Counted from the first letter of the stretch, positions 8,720 to 17,518 are shown. The stretch is 64,000 bases of DNA from an uncultured Bacteroidales bacterium (GCA_902802265.1 CADCLN010000002.1:62001-126000), one strand, 5' to 3'. Program-made: numbers and translations. Notes: a model not told the origin generated them from the letters alone.

Positions 8720-9397
8720 CTAATCCAACAGTTGGAGGTCTTCGGGTTGGGTATGGGTAATGCCGATGGCAAGGCGGGCTTCGCGAAGGAGGACGACGAC
8801 GATGCGGTTGCGGCGGATGCGTTTGATTTCTCCTTCGATGCCACAGAAGGGACCGCGAAGGATGCGGACTCGTTGACCGACTTTGTCGAGGAAGTCGCTG
8901 TAGGAGAGGGGTATGCGCTGGTTGTTGGGGTCGGACAGGGCGGCGGCTTTGATGAAGTTCTGCATGGGACGGTCGGGCACGTGGATGATTTCGGTGCGTT
9001 GCGACGGGCCGAGCGAGGTTTTTGCCATGAACTGGATGACGGAGCAGATGGCATTTTCGCGTTTCAGCTTTTTGATTTTCCGCTTCTTGGCATGGACGAA
9101 GATGAGGTTGCAGAGGGTGGGCATGGGTTTGTATTGCAGTTGCCCGTCTTGCATTACTCGCTGTTCGGTGAGGTGCAGGTAGTTGTCCACTCCTTGTCGC
9201 TGCAGTTCGTTGCGCACGCCGAATGCTCGGATGGCATTGCCAAAGCGGATGCGCATGGGGTACCACCGCAGGATGTTGTCGTCCTCTTCTTCGAGCGGAC
9301 CTTCGTCTTCAGGGGTTGAGTTGACAGAAAAAATCGGAGTGCCTGTGCCGGAAGCACGGGTACTCTGTAATGGTTCGTCTGATGGTTTGCTCGTCAT
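8720..9397 (-). CDS. upxY: UpxY family transcription antiterminator (NusG-like)
   Basis: This 225-residue protein has an N-terminal low-complexity acidic tail (to about residue 40), a NusG N-terminal domain starting at ILRWYPMRIRFGNAIRAF, and a KOW-like C-terminal segment around residues 174-205 (VRILRGPFCGIEGEIKRI). UpxY proteins of Bacteroides act on RNA polymerase within the leader of their own capsule operon and allow transcription to continue through it. Position at the head of a run of polysaccharide genes, with a long leader upstream, fits this role. No UpxZ-type partner gene was seen immediately downstream. The acidic N-terminal tail is longer than I would expect. Confidence 0.86.
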   Translation of the reverse strand: MTSKPSDEPLQSTRASGTGTPIFSVNSTPEDEGPLEEEDDNILRWYPMRIRFGNAIRAFGVRNELQRQGVDNYLHLTEQRVMQDGQLQYKPMPTLCNLIFVHAKKRKIKKLKRENAICSVIQFMAKTSLGPSQRTEIIHVPDRPMQNFIKAAALSDPNNQRIPLSYSDFLDKVGQRVRILRGPFCGIEGEIKRIRRNRIVVVLLREARLAIGITHTQPEDLQLLD

Positions 9398-9606
9398 GTT
9401 CTGCGCTTAGTCCAGCAACAGTTCTGCTTGGCAATCAATCGGAATCAGCAAGTTCTTGAATCGGATTCTTGCCCCTGAGGTGGGGCTGCGGAAACGAAAA
9501 AAGCGTGAACTCTCACTCTGCCCGTCCGTCTCTTTAGGTCGTAGGAAACCTGTACACAATAACGAACAGAATATGACGCTCACGCCGTCGGTATTTATAG
9601 TTGCAC

Positions 9607-9654
9607 CCCGTAAAAGTGTGCGTGAGGATACTCGATCCTCGGCACACTAACGGG
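9607..9654 (-). promoter_or_regulatory. Long hairpin in the upxY operon leader
   Basis: The leader contains a nested inverted repeat: CCCGT (9607-9611) with ACGGG (9650-9654), GTGTGC (9616-9621) with GCACAC (9642-9647) and GAGGAT (9624-9629) with ATCCTC (9635-9640). It lies about 170 bases downstream of the predicted start site and 210 bases before upxY. No U-run follows on the minus transcript. In Bacteroides the leaders of such operons cause pausing or early termination that UpxY overcomes; this hairpin is a candidate for that element. Confidence 0.5.
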
Positions 9655-9826
9655 ATAGCATAGAATACCTACCCGTAGCATCTACTCTGCAATGTTTTTG
9701 GAGTGTACGTTTGAATTTCCTACGTTCAAAGAAACCGAAAAACATAGCGTTGTAAGACGCTGTTCCAATATGTTTGGACCCACACCTTCACAGCCTTTTT
9801 GAGGCATGTTCGGCGTAAAGTCGCTG

Positions 9827-9857
9827 CAAAGGTACGGAAAAAAGTATTATTGGCAAA
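9827..9857 (-). promoter_or_regulatory. Promoter of the polysaccharide operon
   Basis: On the minus strand a -33 TTTG (9854-9857) and a perfect -7 TACCTTTG (9827-9834) are separated by 19 bases, which matches the Bacteroidetes primary sigma factor consensus. The start site would be near 9820, giving a leader of about 420 bases before upxY. I looked for inverted repeats flanking the promoter that would allow inversion, as in Bacteroides fragilis capsule loci, and did not find any. Confidence 0.7.
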
Positions 9858-10175
9858 AATTTCTGACTTAAAAAAGTTTTTGGTTGGGTGGTATGTGAAA
9901 ATGTGAATGGCATTTGTTGGCTTTTTCTGACTACACATTATATATAATGAAAAGGTTTTGTTTCTTTTTTGCTTTTCTAAGGAATGGGTGTTTTTTTAGT
10001 TTTTATTCTAAGGAATTTGGGAATTTAGGAATTATATTGATGCTGTGCATCGACTTTCCTTGGTTCCTTGATTCCTTAGAAAAAAAGTTTGTGATGTGTG
10101 CAGGACTGGGATGTGGGGGGGTAGTCATTCATGGTAATAGAATGGAAAAAGTTTTGGCATAGGAGAAGTAAATAA
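9858..10175. other. AT-rich intergenic spacer, no gene seen
   Basis: This stretch lies between the polysaccharide promoter and the ettA terminator region. It is AT-rich with long T and A runs. I see no credible reading frame, RNA gene or further promoter in it. Confidence 0.5.
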
Positions 10176-10251
10176 AAACATCGGCGTTGTTTTTGAAAAC
10201 AATGCCGATGTTTGTAGAAATAACGCCGATGTTTTTAAAAACAAGGGCGTT
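10176..10251 (-). terminator. Double hairpin downstream of ettA
   Basis: Arms AACATCGGCGTTGTTTT and AAAACAATGCCGATGTT (10176-10213) form a near-perfect stem, followed by a second weaker stem AACGCC (10222-10227) with GGCGTT (10246-10251). The motif CGCCGATGTTT recurs in both orientations. It starts about 20 bases after the ettA stop and has A/T-rich flanks on both sides, so it probably acts as a terminator for ettA; a bidirectional role is possible. Confidence 0.6.
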
Positions 10252-10268
10252 GTTTCAAAAGTTTTTGC

Positions 10269-11957
10269 CTATTCCATCAGTTTTCGATATTTGATGCGCT
10301 TGGGTTCTTCCAGTCCGAGGCGCTGGGCTTTGTTCACTTCGTAGTCGGTGTAGCTGCCTTCGTAGTAGAAGACTTGGCCGTTGCCTTCGAAGGCAAGGAT
10401 GTGGGTGCAGATGCGGTCGAGGAACCAGCGGTCGTGGCTGATGACGACGGCGCAGCCGGCAAAGTTCTCTAAGCCTTCTTCAAGGGCACGAAGGGTGTTG
10501 ACGTCGATGTCGTTGGTGGGTTCGTCGAGCAGGAGCACGTTGCCTTCTTGTTTGAGTGCCAGGGCGAGTTGCAGGCGGTTGCGTTCTCCGCCGGAGAGGA
10601 CGCCGCAAAGTTTTTCCTGGTCGGCCCCGCTGAAGTTGAATTTGCTGAGGTAGGCTCGCACATTGATGTCGCGTCCGCCCATACGGATGGTTTCGTTGCC
10701 GCCGCTGACCACTTGATAGACGGTCTTTGTGGGGTCGATGTCTTTGTGCTGCTGGTCAACGTAAGCGAGTTTGACGGTTTCGCCCACTTCGAAGGAGCCG
10801 CTGTCGGGGGTGTCCAGTCCCATGATGAGACGGAAGAGGGTGGTCTTGCCTGATCCGTTAGGGCCAATGACTCCGACAATGCCGTTGGGTGGCAGGGTGA
10901 AGTTGAGGTCGGTGTAGAGTGTCTTTTCGCCAAAGGCTTTTGCCACGTTGTGGGCTTCGATGACTTTGTTGCCCAGACGCGGACCGTTGGGAATGTAGAT
11001 TTCCAATTTTTCCTCTTTTTCTTTCTGCTCTTCGTTGAGCATCTTGTCGTAGGAGTTCAGACGGGCTTTTCCTTTTGCCTGGCGTGCTTTGGGAGCCATG
11101 CGCACCCATTCCAGCTCGCGTTCCAATGCTTTGCGACGCTTGGAGGCTGTCTTTTCTTCCTGTGCCATGCGTGTGGCTTTCTGGTCGAGCCAGCTGGAGT
11201 AGTTGCCTTTCCAGGGGATGCCTTCGCCACGGTCGAGTTCCAGAATCCATTGGCTCACGTCGTCGAGGAAGTAGCGGTCGTGGGTGACGGCAATCACGGT
11301 GCCTGCGTATTGTTGCAAGTGCTGTTCCAGCCAGTCAATGCTTTCGGCATCGAGGTGGTTGGTGGGCTCATCGAGCAGAAGTACGTCGGGTTGCTGCAAG
11401 AGCAGGCGGCAAAGTGCCACGCGACGTCGTTCACCTCCTGAAAGGTGGGTTACTGGCCAATCGGCTGGGGGACAATGGAGGGCTTCCATGGCGCGGTCGA
11501 GTTTGGAGTCGATGTTCCAGGCATCGGTGGCATCGATGTGGTCTTGCAGTTCTGCCTGACGGTTCATCAGTTTCTCCATTTTGTCGGGGTCGCTGTAGTA
11601 TTCTTCCTGTCCGAATTTGTCGTTGATTTCGTTGTACTCCGCTAAGGTGTCGTAGATGTGCTGCACGCCTTCCATCACGTTTTCCTTTACGGTCTTTTCT
11701 TCGTTGAGCGGTGGGTCTTGCGGCAGGTAGCCCACGGTGTAACCTGGTGCCCAGACGACTTCGCCCTGGTATTGCTGGTCGAGGCCGGCAATGATTTTCA
11801 TCAGGGTGGATTTACCTGCACCATTCAGACCCACGATGCCGATTTTGGCACCGTAGAAGAAAGAGAGGTAGATGTTTTTGAGCACTTGTTTCTGGTTCTG
11901 CTGAATGGTCTTGCTCACTCCGACCATTGAGAAGATTATTTTTTTGTCGTCAACCAT
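10269..11957 (-). CDS. ettA: Energy-dependent translational throttle protein EttA (ABC-F ATPase)
   Basis: This 562-residue protein has two ABC ATPase cassettes and no membrane segments. Walker A motifs are GLNGAGKST (residues 43-51) and GPNGSGKTTL (about 350), the signature motifs are LSGGERRRVALCRL and LSGGERNRLQLALAL, and both Walker B motifs read LLLDEPTN. The length and domain linker match EttA, which binds the ribosomal E site and gates entry of initiating ribosomes into elongation according to ATP/ADP levels. No TAnnTTTG promoter was found directly upstream. A repeat element separates it from the TlpA-like gene, so it may be read from an upstream promoter. Confidence 0.93.
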   Translation of the reverse strand: MVDDKKIIFSMVGVSKTIQQNQKQVLKNIYLSFFYGAKIGIVGLNGAGKSTLMKIIAGLDQQYQGEVVWAPGYTVGYLPQDPPLNEEKTVKENVMEGVQHIYDTLAEYNEINDKFGQEEYYSDPDKMEKLMNRQAELQDHIDATDAWNIDSKLDRAMEALHCPPADWPVTHLSGGERRRVALCRLLLQQPDVLLLDEPTNHLDAESIDWLEQHLQQYAGTVIAVTHDRYFLDDVSQWILELDRGEGIPWKGNYSSWLDQKATRMAQEEKTASKRRKALERELEWVRMAPKARQAKGKARLNSYDKMLNEEQKEKEEKLEIYIPNGPRLGNKVIEAHNVAKAFGEKTLYTDLNFTLPPNGIVGVIGPNGSGKTTLFRLIMGLDTPDSGSFEVGETVKLAYVDQQHKDIDPTKTVYQVVSGGNETIRMGGRDINVRAYLSKFNFSGADQEKLCGVLSGGERNRLQLALALKQEGNVLLLDEPTNDIDVNTLRALEEGLENFAGCAVVISHDRWFLDRICTHILAFEGNGQVFYYEGSYTDYEVNKAQRLGLEEPKRIKYRKLME

Positions 11958-11963
11958 TTTTAT

Positions 11964-11999
11964 TTACCAACTATATTTACTATTTACCATTTACCATTT
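11964..11999. repeat. ATTTACCATTT-type short intergenic repeat
   Basis: Imperfect repeats of the form TTTACTATTTACCATTTACC lie just upstream of ettA. Similar tracts occur at 16552-16590, 43610-43638 and 43671-43690 in this window. Confidence 0.6.
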
Positions 12000-12021
12000 C
12001 AAGTTTCGCGGGGTTCTTTTT

Positions 12022-12176
12022 GCCACAGATTACACAGATTTTCCTTTTTACCACAGATTACACAGATTGCGCGGATTTTTTGCTTAAGAACCATAGGCTG
12101 GAAAGCCCTGCAGGGCTTTGGAAAAATCTGTGTAATCTGTGTAATCTGTGGTGTAATCTGTGGTGTAATCTGTGGT
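12022..12176. repeat. CACAGATTACACAGATT dispersed repeat element, copy 1
   Basis: The left end carries direct copies of CCACAGATTACACAGATT and the right end carries several copies of the reverse complement (AATCTGTGTAATCTGTG), so the whole element can fold into a long imperfect hairpin. It lies between ettA and the TlpA-like gene. Related elements are at 13338-13439 and 49020-49120. Confidence 0.75.
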
Positions 12177-12178
12177 TT

Positions 12179-13279
12179 TTATTGAATCAGCGTTTTCAGC
12201 ATTTCTTCAATTTCCTCTACGCTGTCGGGGTTGCCGAGGACTTTGCCTTCGGGTGAGACGATGAGGTAGTAGGGTACGCCGATGGTTTGGTACTTTTCGT
12301 AGAAATCTTTGATGCCTTCTGCGGTGAGGCAGTATTGGGTCCAGGGCATGTCGTCCTTGAGCATGGCTGTCTTCCAAGAATCTGCTTTTTCATCGGCAGA
12401 GACGGAGATGATTTCAAACTGTTCGTGTGGGTATTGGGCGTAGATTTCCTTGATATGCGGTGTGTTGTTGCGGCAGATGCCACACCAGCTTGCCCAGAAG
12501 TCGATGAGCAGGTGTTTGCCTTTGTAGCTTTCGACAATGTCGCAAAGACTGCGTGGATCGCCCTGAGGTGTCACCATGTCGAGGTCAAAGACGGCACTAT
12601 AGACTGCGGTCTGCTTGGCAAGGTTGGCTCGATACTTGAATTCGCTGTAGCGGGCGGTGTCGAGCGGACAGCTGGTGATGTCCTGTTCCAGAAACTCAAT
12701 CTCTTCTTTTGCCAAGTTGTAGGCGTTGTGAAGCATACGGTTGGCAAGCATGAGGGAGACCACGGAGGTGGGGTTCTTGCGGATGAAGTCTCGGTTGAAG
12801 GTCTTGAGGTCCTGAGGTGCTGAGGTTTTGAGGTCTTGCAGCTGTTGGTTGTATTCGTTGAAGTCCTCTTGTACCTCTCCGCCTGTGATGCGGAAGTCTT
12901 TGGTGAGGGGTTCGTCGCCCATCAGGTCGTAGCTGGCCACTTGAATTTCCATATCTACGTTGTCCACGAAGACTGGGGTGTAGGTCCAGTGTACGTGTTC
13001 GTAGTTGCCTGCTTCCAGTTCGTCCTGAATCAGGTCGAGGTTGTTGGTGGTCATCGTGCAGAGGGTGGGGTGTGTGACTTTGCCTGTGATGAAGAATTCT
13101 CCGTCTTCTTTCACGGTGTCAACGGCGATTTCGCCTACGGTGTTGTCTTCAGCATCCAATAAGCCGATGACAACGCCTTTTTGCAATCCTGGTATTTTCC
13201 CGCGGATTGTAAAGGCTTGCTGTGTGGTGCAAGACACACAGCAAGCCGTCAGAATTAGTGAATAAAGTAGTTTTCGCAT
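12179..13279 (-). CDS. TlpA-like thioredoxin-fold lipoprotein
   Basis: With the ATG at 13279 the protein has 366 residues and a lipoprotein signal ending in LILTACCVSC; the longer reading from 13342 would bury this signal. The N-terminal half resembles the DUF4369 domain that often precedes thioredoxin domains in Bacteroidetes. The C-terminal half is a TlpA/AhpC-type thioredoxin fold with the redox pair WCGIC in FWASWCGICRNNTP. It is predicted to be a membrane-anchored periplasmic thiol:disulfide reductase. It follows the SusC/SusD locus in the same direction but is separated from it by a repeat element, so co-transcription is uncertain. Confidence 0.85.
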   Translation of the reverse strand: MRKLLYSLILTACCVSCTTQQAFTIRGKIPGLQKGVVIGLLDAEDNTVGEIAVDTVKEDGEFFITGKVTHPTLCTMTTNNLDLIQDELEAGNYEHVHWTYTPVFVDNVDMEIQVASYDLMGDEPLTKDFRITGGEVQEDFNEYNQQLQDLKTSAPQDLKTFNRDFIRKNPTSVVSLMLANRMLHNAYNLAKEEIEFLEQDITSCPLDTARYSEFKYRANLAKQTAVYSAVFDLDMVTPQGDPRSLCDIVESYKGKHLLIDFWASWCGICRNNTPHIKEIYAQYPHEQFEIISVSADEKADSWKTAMLKDDMPWTQYCLTAEGIKDFYEKYQTIGVPYYLIVSPEGKVLGNPDSVEEIEEMLKTLIQ

Positions 13280-13337
13280 ATAGGTCTGGTTTGTTGAAGT
13301 TTGACTACGTCGAACTAAGGGTTCGCAAGTCCTTTTC

Positions 13338-13439
13338 ACCACAGATTACACAGATTATTCAGATTACACAGATTTTTTTGTTTCACAGATTGGAAAGCTT
13401 TGGAGAAATCTGTGGTTCCTTGTGTAATCGGTGGTTTTT
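13338..13439. repeat. CACAGATTACACAGATT dispersed repeat element, copy 2
   Basis: This copy starts with ACCACAGATTACACAGATT and ends with reverse-complement copies (AAATCTGTGG and TGTGTAATCGGTGG). The middle (GATTGGAAAGCTTTGGAGAA) resembles the middle of copy 1. It lies between the dockerin-tailed gene and the TlpA-like gene. Confidence 0.7.
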
Positions 13440-13456
13440 GTTACTTCCGAAGGTTA

Positions 13457-14791
13457 TTACTCAGCACCTTGTTCGAGGTAGATTTCAATCAAGCGTGTGA
13501 TGTCGTTTACAGTTACTTCGCCGTCACCGTCGATGTCACCTTTCTTTCTGGATGGAGCAACAGGGATGGTGTCGAGCAGCGGGTATTGTGCTGCATCGAG
13601 TGCGAGGTAACATTCGCCCTGAGCAACTGTGCCAGAGGTGGCCTTCACGAAGTTTTTGCCGTCGAAGGTGTAGTATGTGATGGCATTTCTCTCTTCATCG
13701 GTAGCTGGCAGATTGGCGATGTCCACGGGTTCGTTAGCTGTACCGACGATGTAGTTGGGTATCAGGAAGGGATCTTCTTCAGCGTAAAGAACAATGGACA
13801 TTTCGCCTTCGCCTGTGAGGATGACACCGTCGGTAGCTGTGTAGTTGTAGCCAAAATCTTTCAGTTCGTAAGAGGTGTCGAAGGATGGGATTTCGCCTTC
13901 GTACTTCACGAAGTTGCTTTCAGTAACATTGCCTTCGTCGTCGTATTTTGTGTCCCAGTAGCCCCAAGCGTTTTCTGTTTCGTCGAAACGGATTTCGTTG
14001 TAGTATTCATCATAGAAATACTTTTCAACGGGTGCAATGCGGTAAGCTGTCATGCCTGCTGGCAAGGTGGCAGAATAGATGTTGGAGAAGGGAATGTACT
14101 TAGTGCCCTTTTCGCCAAAGTCAAAGGTGATGATTGAGTCGCCTGAGAAGTGGGCTGTGTAGGTTTCGATGTCGGACACGGTAAAGGTGTAGGGGTTTTC
14201 TGTAATCTTGTTTCCCTTCGTGTCTGTCCAGTAGTCGAAGTTTACGGATTCGTCATTAGGAATGGCTGTGATGGTCACTTCGTCGCCTGTGTCGTTAGCC
14301 AATTTGTTGATGTCGAGTGTGGCAACAGTATTCTGGCCTACGGCGTACTGAACTTTTGCTTTTGTAAAGATGCCATAGTAGGTGGCGTCTGGCTCAAAAC
14401 CGTAGCCTTCTATGGTTTCGTCTTCAGTAACCTGTTCTGTGATGATGCTGAGACTGCCGACTGCTTCTGTGCTGACACAGTCGAGCATGGTTGCTTCGTC
14501 TGGACCTGCCGTGAACCAGCCTGCAAACTGATAACCTGCGGCGGGTTTTGCCCAAACGTTCATGGTGCTGAAATTGAAGCCTTGAACTTCTTCTTTAACT
14601 TCCATGGAAGCGGCATAGTCTGCATCTGAGGCGGGACCCTCTGATTCTGTAGAGGCGGAGGCGTAGATGACGCCATTGCCTGTAGGCGCTGCTTTTACTT
14701 GATTGTAAAACCAATAGTAATTGCCGTCACCTTCTGCAAAGGCAGCAAGGCTTGTTGCGGCAAACAATAGAAATGAATAGATTTTCTTCAT
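13457..14791 (-). CDS. Secreted protein with C-terminal dockerin-like calcium motif
   Basis: This 444-residue protein has a signal peptide (MKKIYSFLLFAATSLAAFA). The body has beta-rich segments, including stretches near residues 60-80 and 185-215 (FAGWFTAGPD and FDYWTDTKGN) that resemble InlB-type B-repeats. The last 30 residues contain GDIDGDGEVTVNDITRL, one calcium-binding dockerin-type half, common at the C-terminus of Prevotella exported proteins. The start overlaps the DUF4105 stop by ATGA, indicating translational coupling. It probably acts at the cell surface or outside the cell; no enzymatic domain is recognised. Confidence 0.75.
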   Translation of the reverse strand: MKKIYSFLLFAATSLAAFAEGDGNYYWFYNQVKAAPTGNGVIYASASTESEGPASDADYAASMEVKEEVQGFNFSTMNVWAKPAAGYQFAGWFTAGPDEATMLDCVSTEAVGSLSIITEQVTEDETIEGYGFEPDATYYGIFTKAKVQYAVGQNTVATLDINKLANDTGDEVTITAIPNDESVNFDYWTDTKGNKITENPYTFTVSDIETYTAHFSGDSIITFDFGEKGTKYIPFSNIYSATLPAGMTAYRIAPVEKYFYDEYYNEIRFDETENAWGYWDTKYDDEGNVTESNFVKYEGEIPSFDTSYELKDFGYNYTATDGVILTGEGEMSIVLYAEEDPFLIPNYIVGTANEPVDIANLPATDEERNAITYYTFDGKNFVKATSGTVAQGECYLALDAAQYPLLDTIPVAPSRKKGDIDGDGEVTVNDITRLIEIYLEQGAE

Positions 14792-15927
14792 TTTTTTAAA
14801 TGTTTTTTTAAAGGGTTAATATTAAATGATTTGTATATGGTTCGTATGAGGATACTTGTTACGATGAATAGTTGTTCGATGAAGAAATGTTTGTTTAGAT
14901 GGATGATCATAAAGGCTATAAATGCCAGTAGGATGAATGAGTAGAATCGGTAAGTGCGGCGACCTGTCCATCGGAGCAGGAGGAAGGGGAGGGGACAGAA
15001 GGGGATGATGAACCAGTTCCATTCTGTTCCTGGTGTTTTGGACACAAGGATTAGCCATGCGAGGAGGAGCCCTGTCAGGAAATGGAGTGTCCATAGTATA
15101 TAATGTGTAAATGGGGTGCTGACGGGGATGAGGCTCAGCAACAGGAAGAGAACTGCACAGACGAATGGATTGAAAAATGGTTTGTCGTCTGTGAGGGTGG
15201 GTTCGGAAAGTAATTCTGGTTCGTCAGCAAGCCCCGCTTTTTGCAGGGCGGATGCCACGTCTAATGGCATAATCAGTTTGTCGGTTCCTTTTACTGTTTC
15301 GTCGGGTGAACCACCATAAAGGCTGTGTCCCAGAAAACCTTTCCATGTGCGGGTGTTTCTGTAGCGAGCCAGTATTTGACGACGATTTTCGTAGGGTAGC
15401 AGTTCGTCTGCGATGGCGTCGAAGTTGATGGAGCGTTCTTGAACGGCTGCCATGATTTCGCTGGCCATTTCCTGTGCGCAACCGTTGTGTATGTAGTCGA
15501 GGTTGCGATAGAGTCCTTGTGCCACACGGGTGTCGAGTATTTGCCAAAGGTGGCGGGTCTCGTCGAGGGTCAGGTTCAGTTTGTATTGTGTCAGTCCTCG
15601 GCCTTCGCTTTCGTAGTCGTGGCGGAATTGCTGTGTCTTTTCTGGCACAAGTCCGGCACGCAGGGTGCGTAGGGTCATGGCTGTAAATTCGTTGCCGATT
15701 TCGGGCGATTTCACGGTGAAGCAGAAGTCCAGTCCTGCTGACGGGCATTGCATACGGATGGCGGCGTGGCCTAACATTGTGGTGAAGGTGTTGCCTGGGG
15801 TGACCACGATATAGTAGGCGTACACGTCTGTCGGCAGTGCGGGTTTCGTACTGTCTGCCTCTGCCTGCTGTGCCTTTGTGTGGAGGGCGAGCAGCGAGAG
15901 AAGGATGTATGCAAGGATGTGTTTCAT
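14788..15927 (-). CDS. DUF4105 (Lnb N-terminal periplasmic domain) membrane protein
   Basis: This 379-residue protein has a signal peptide (to about residue 19), a periplasmic DUF4105 domain with the conserved His in TTMLGHAAIRM and Cys in YIHNGCAQEMA, and four to five C-terminal membrane segments from about residue 255. The family includes Lnb, the lipoprotein intramolecular acyltransferase that makes lyso-form lipoproteins. Here it is coupled by 4-bp overlaps to a lipoprotein gene upstream and a secreted protein gene downstream, in an operon rich in lipoproteins. A role in lipoprotein acyl processing is plausible but inferred. Confidence 0.8.
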   Translation of the reverse strand: MKHILAYILLSLLALHTKAQQAEADSTKPALPTDVYAYYIVVTPGNTFTTMLGHAAIRMQCPSAGLDFCFTVKSPEIGNEFTAMTLRTLRAGLVPEKTQQFRHDYESEGRGLTQYKLNLTLDETRHLWQILDTRVAQGLYRNLDYIHNGCAQEMASEIMAAVQERSINFDAIADELLPYENRRQILARYRNTRTWKGFLGHSLYGGSPDETVKGTDKLIMPLDVASALQKAGLADEPELLSEPTLTDDKPFFNPFVCAVLFLLLSLIPVSTPFTHYILWTLHFLTGLLLAWLILVSKTPGTEWNWFIIPFCPLPFLLLRWTGRRTYRFYSFILLAFIAFMIIHLNKHFFIEQLFIVTSILIRTIYKSFNINPLKKHLKK

Positions 15928-16550
15928 TGATGGTTGCGCACGATGCGGACACTGAGGTAGTAGGCTTCTGGTTCGATGCTCAAACGGACCATGTCTTGTT
16001 CGCTATAGAATTTCTTGCGGGCAAAGTAGAATTCGCCATTTTTGCTTTCGTCTTTCGTACTGCTCCAGTAGTATGCCCAACTGCCCATGAAGCGGTTGCC
16101 GTTGGCGGCATCAGCGTAGGTGTTTTTGGTGAAATAGCCTCCGTAGAGCAGTCCAAAGGCTGTGGAGAGATAGCCGTAGCTTTGTTCTAATGCTGTCCAC
16201 TCTTCGTCTGTGGGCAATCGCCATCCTGTTGGCAGGGCTTTTGTGGCGCCACTCTGGGAGTAGAGTAAGCCAAAGCGTTGGCGGTATTCTGTGGAGTATT
16301 TGCCGGCATTATAGTTGTCGGGACTTTGGTAGTCTAAACAGAGGTTGCGGTCGCCGAGATCGTAGTGCAGGTTTTCTACGGTCCAGTCTAAGGAACCGAG
16401 GGTGATGTAGTGGTATTCTGTTCCGTCGCGTTCATCGGTGAATGTCCCTGTAGCCGAGGGCTCTGTGATGTTGGGGGTGTCGTCTTTCTTGCAGGAAGCA
16501 CAGAGGGCACAGAGCAGACAGAGGGCACAGAGTATTTTGAGAGGAGTCAT
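15924..16550 (-). CDS. FISUMP-domain lipoprotein
   Basis: With the ATG at 16550 the protein has 208 residues and a lipoprotein signal (LLCALCASC). The longer reading from 16598 begins inside an ATTTACCATTT-type repeat and is less likely. The body has the FISUMP pattern (Fibrobacter major paralogous domain): TEYHYITLGSLDWTVENL, GWRLPTDEEWTAL, YWSS and the terminal YLSVRIVRN. Such domains occur on surface lipoproteins of Bacteroidetes and have no firm function. Its stop overlaps the DUF4105 start by 4 bp. Confidence 0.83.
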   Translation of the reverse strand: MTPLKILCALCLLCALCASCKKDDTPNITEPSATGTFTDERDGTEYHYITLGSLDWTVENLHYDLGDRNLCLDYQSPDNYNAGKYSTEYRQRFGLLYSQSGATKALPTGWRLPTDEEWTALEQSYGYLSTAFGLLYGGYFTKNTYADAANGNRFMGSWAYYWSSTKDESKNGEFYFARKKFYSEQDMVRLSIEPEAYYLSVRIVRNHQ

Positions 16551-16551
16551 T

Positions 16552-16590
16552 AAATGGTAAATAGTAAATGGTAAATGGTACATAGTAGAT
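16552..16590. repeat. ATTTACCATTT-type short intergenic repeat
   Basis: Copies of AAATGGTAAATAGTAAATGG lie between the metallohydrolase-like lipoprotein gene and the FISUMP gene, in the opposite orientation to the copy at 11964. Confidence 0.6.
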
Positions 16591-16594
16591 GTGT

Positions 16595-17515
16595 TCATTC
16601 TTTGTAGCCTAAGTCTAAGAGTGTTTTCCGCATGATGGCAAATTTCTTCAGCACGAGCGGGTAGTTTGCGTATTTCTTTTCAAAAGCTTCGGGTGTGGTT
16701 GCTGCCACTTGACGGGCGAATGCGTTGAGGTCGAGTTCTTGGCTGGGATAGAGCCCGTTGGTGTCGGAGCCTAAACTTTGTCCACGGCAGATGAAGCCTG
16801 CCTCGTTGAGTATGGCTGTGTTGGCGGCGGTGTTCTTGGGGTCTGTAAATGTCCCGTTGTAATAGGCAGCACTGACGGCAAAGAATTCGTTGAATGCTTC
16901 GGCGTTGTCGGAGGCAAGTTTGGCAATGATGGTGTTCATCACCTGCCGTGTGTATTGAATCTTTTGTGCATCGGTCAGTTTGGGTAGCAGGTTGCAGGCT
17001 ATCACGACAGATCGCTGGCCTGTTGCTGCGTAGGGTGAGGATACGGAACCGATGAAGTCGCGGCTGATTTTGTCAACCAACAGCCAGGAGTAGGGCATCA
17101 ATTTGCCTGTGATGTGGGTGAGCAGGTAATCCTGCACATATTGAACGGCTTCACGTTTGCGGTCAATGTCGGTCAGCAGGGTGAAGGTGTATTTGTTGTT
17201 TGAGTAGGTGCTCATGCCGATTTCATAGGTCAGGTCGAGCGTTTCGGTGAAATAGTGCTTTTCGCCGTTGACATCGGTTCCTGTTTCATAGTGTTGGAGT
17301 GTGTCGTTGAAGAGCAGGAACGAGTTGTAGGTTGTATGGAATGTTCTACGAATCTGTGCCTCTTCGCTGTTGTCTGTGGGGGCTGGCAAGAAGGATGCGG
17401 TCACATCCTTGAGGTGGGCCGTGGCGTTGTCGTCTTTACAGGAAGCACAGAGGGCGCAGAGGAGACTGAGGACGCAGAGTGGTTTCAGTAATGGGGCGTT
17501 CATAATTATGTTCAT
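16595..17515 (-). CDS. SusCD-associated lipoprotein, zinc metallohydrolase-like without the metal motif
   Basis: This 306-residue protein has a lipoprotein signal (VLSLLCALCASC). The order of segments (KLMPYSWLLVDKI near residue 140, a helix near 190-200, then EAFNEFFAVSAAYYN and LNEAGFICRGQS) resembles the substrate import-associated zinc metallohydrolase lipoproteins found beside SusC/SusD genes. That family carries HExxH at about the place where this protein reads VMNTIIAKLAS. No HExxH is present anywhere, so if the relationship holds it is probably a non-catalytic relative. It starts 3 bp after the SusD stop. The family assignment is by pattern and is moderate. Confidence 0.6.
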   Translation of the reverse strand: MNIIMNAPLLKPLCVLSLLCALCASCKDDNATAHLKDVTASFLPAPTDNSEEAQIRRTFHTTYNSFLLFNDTLQHYETGTDVNGEKHYFTETLDLTYEIGMSTYSNNKYTFTLLTDIDRKREAVQYVQDYLLTHITGKLMPYSWLLVDKISRDFIGSVSSPYAATGQRSVVIACNLLPKLTDAQKIQYTRQVMNTIIAKLASDNAEAFNEFFAVSAAYYNGTFTDPKNTAANTAILNEAGFICRGQSLGSDTNGLYPSQELDLNAFARQVAATTPEAFEKKYANYPLVLKKFAIMRKTLLDLGYKE

Positions 17516-17518
17516 TAT

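Noticed and set aside
8537-9319. 260-codon open frame on the plus strand
   Set aside because: It is antisense to upxY, which has clear NusG-family motifs.
9398-9860. Invertible capsule promoter
   Set aside because: No inverted repeats flanking the promoter and no nearby invertase gene were found.
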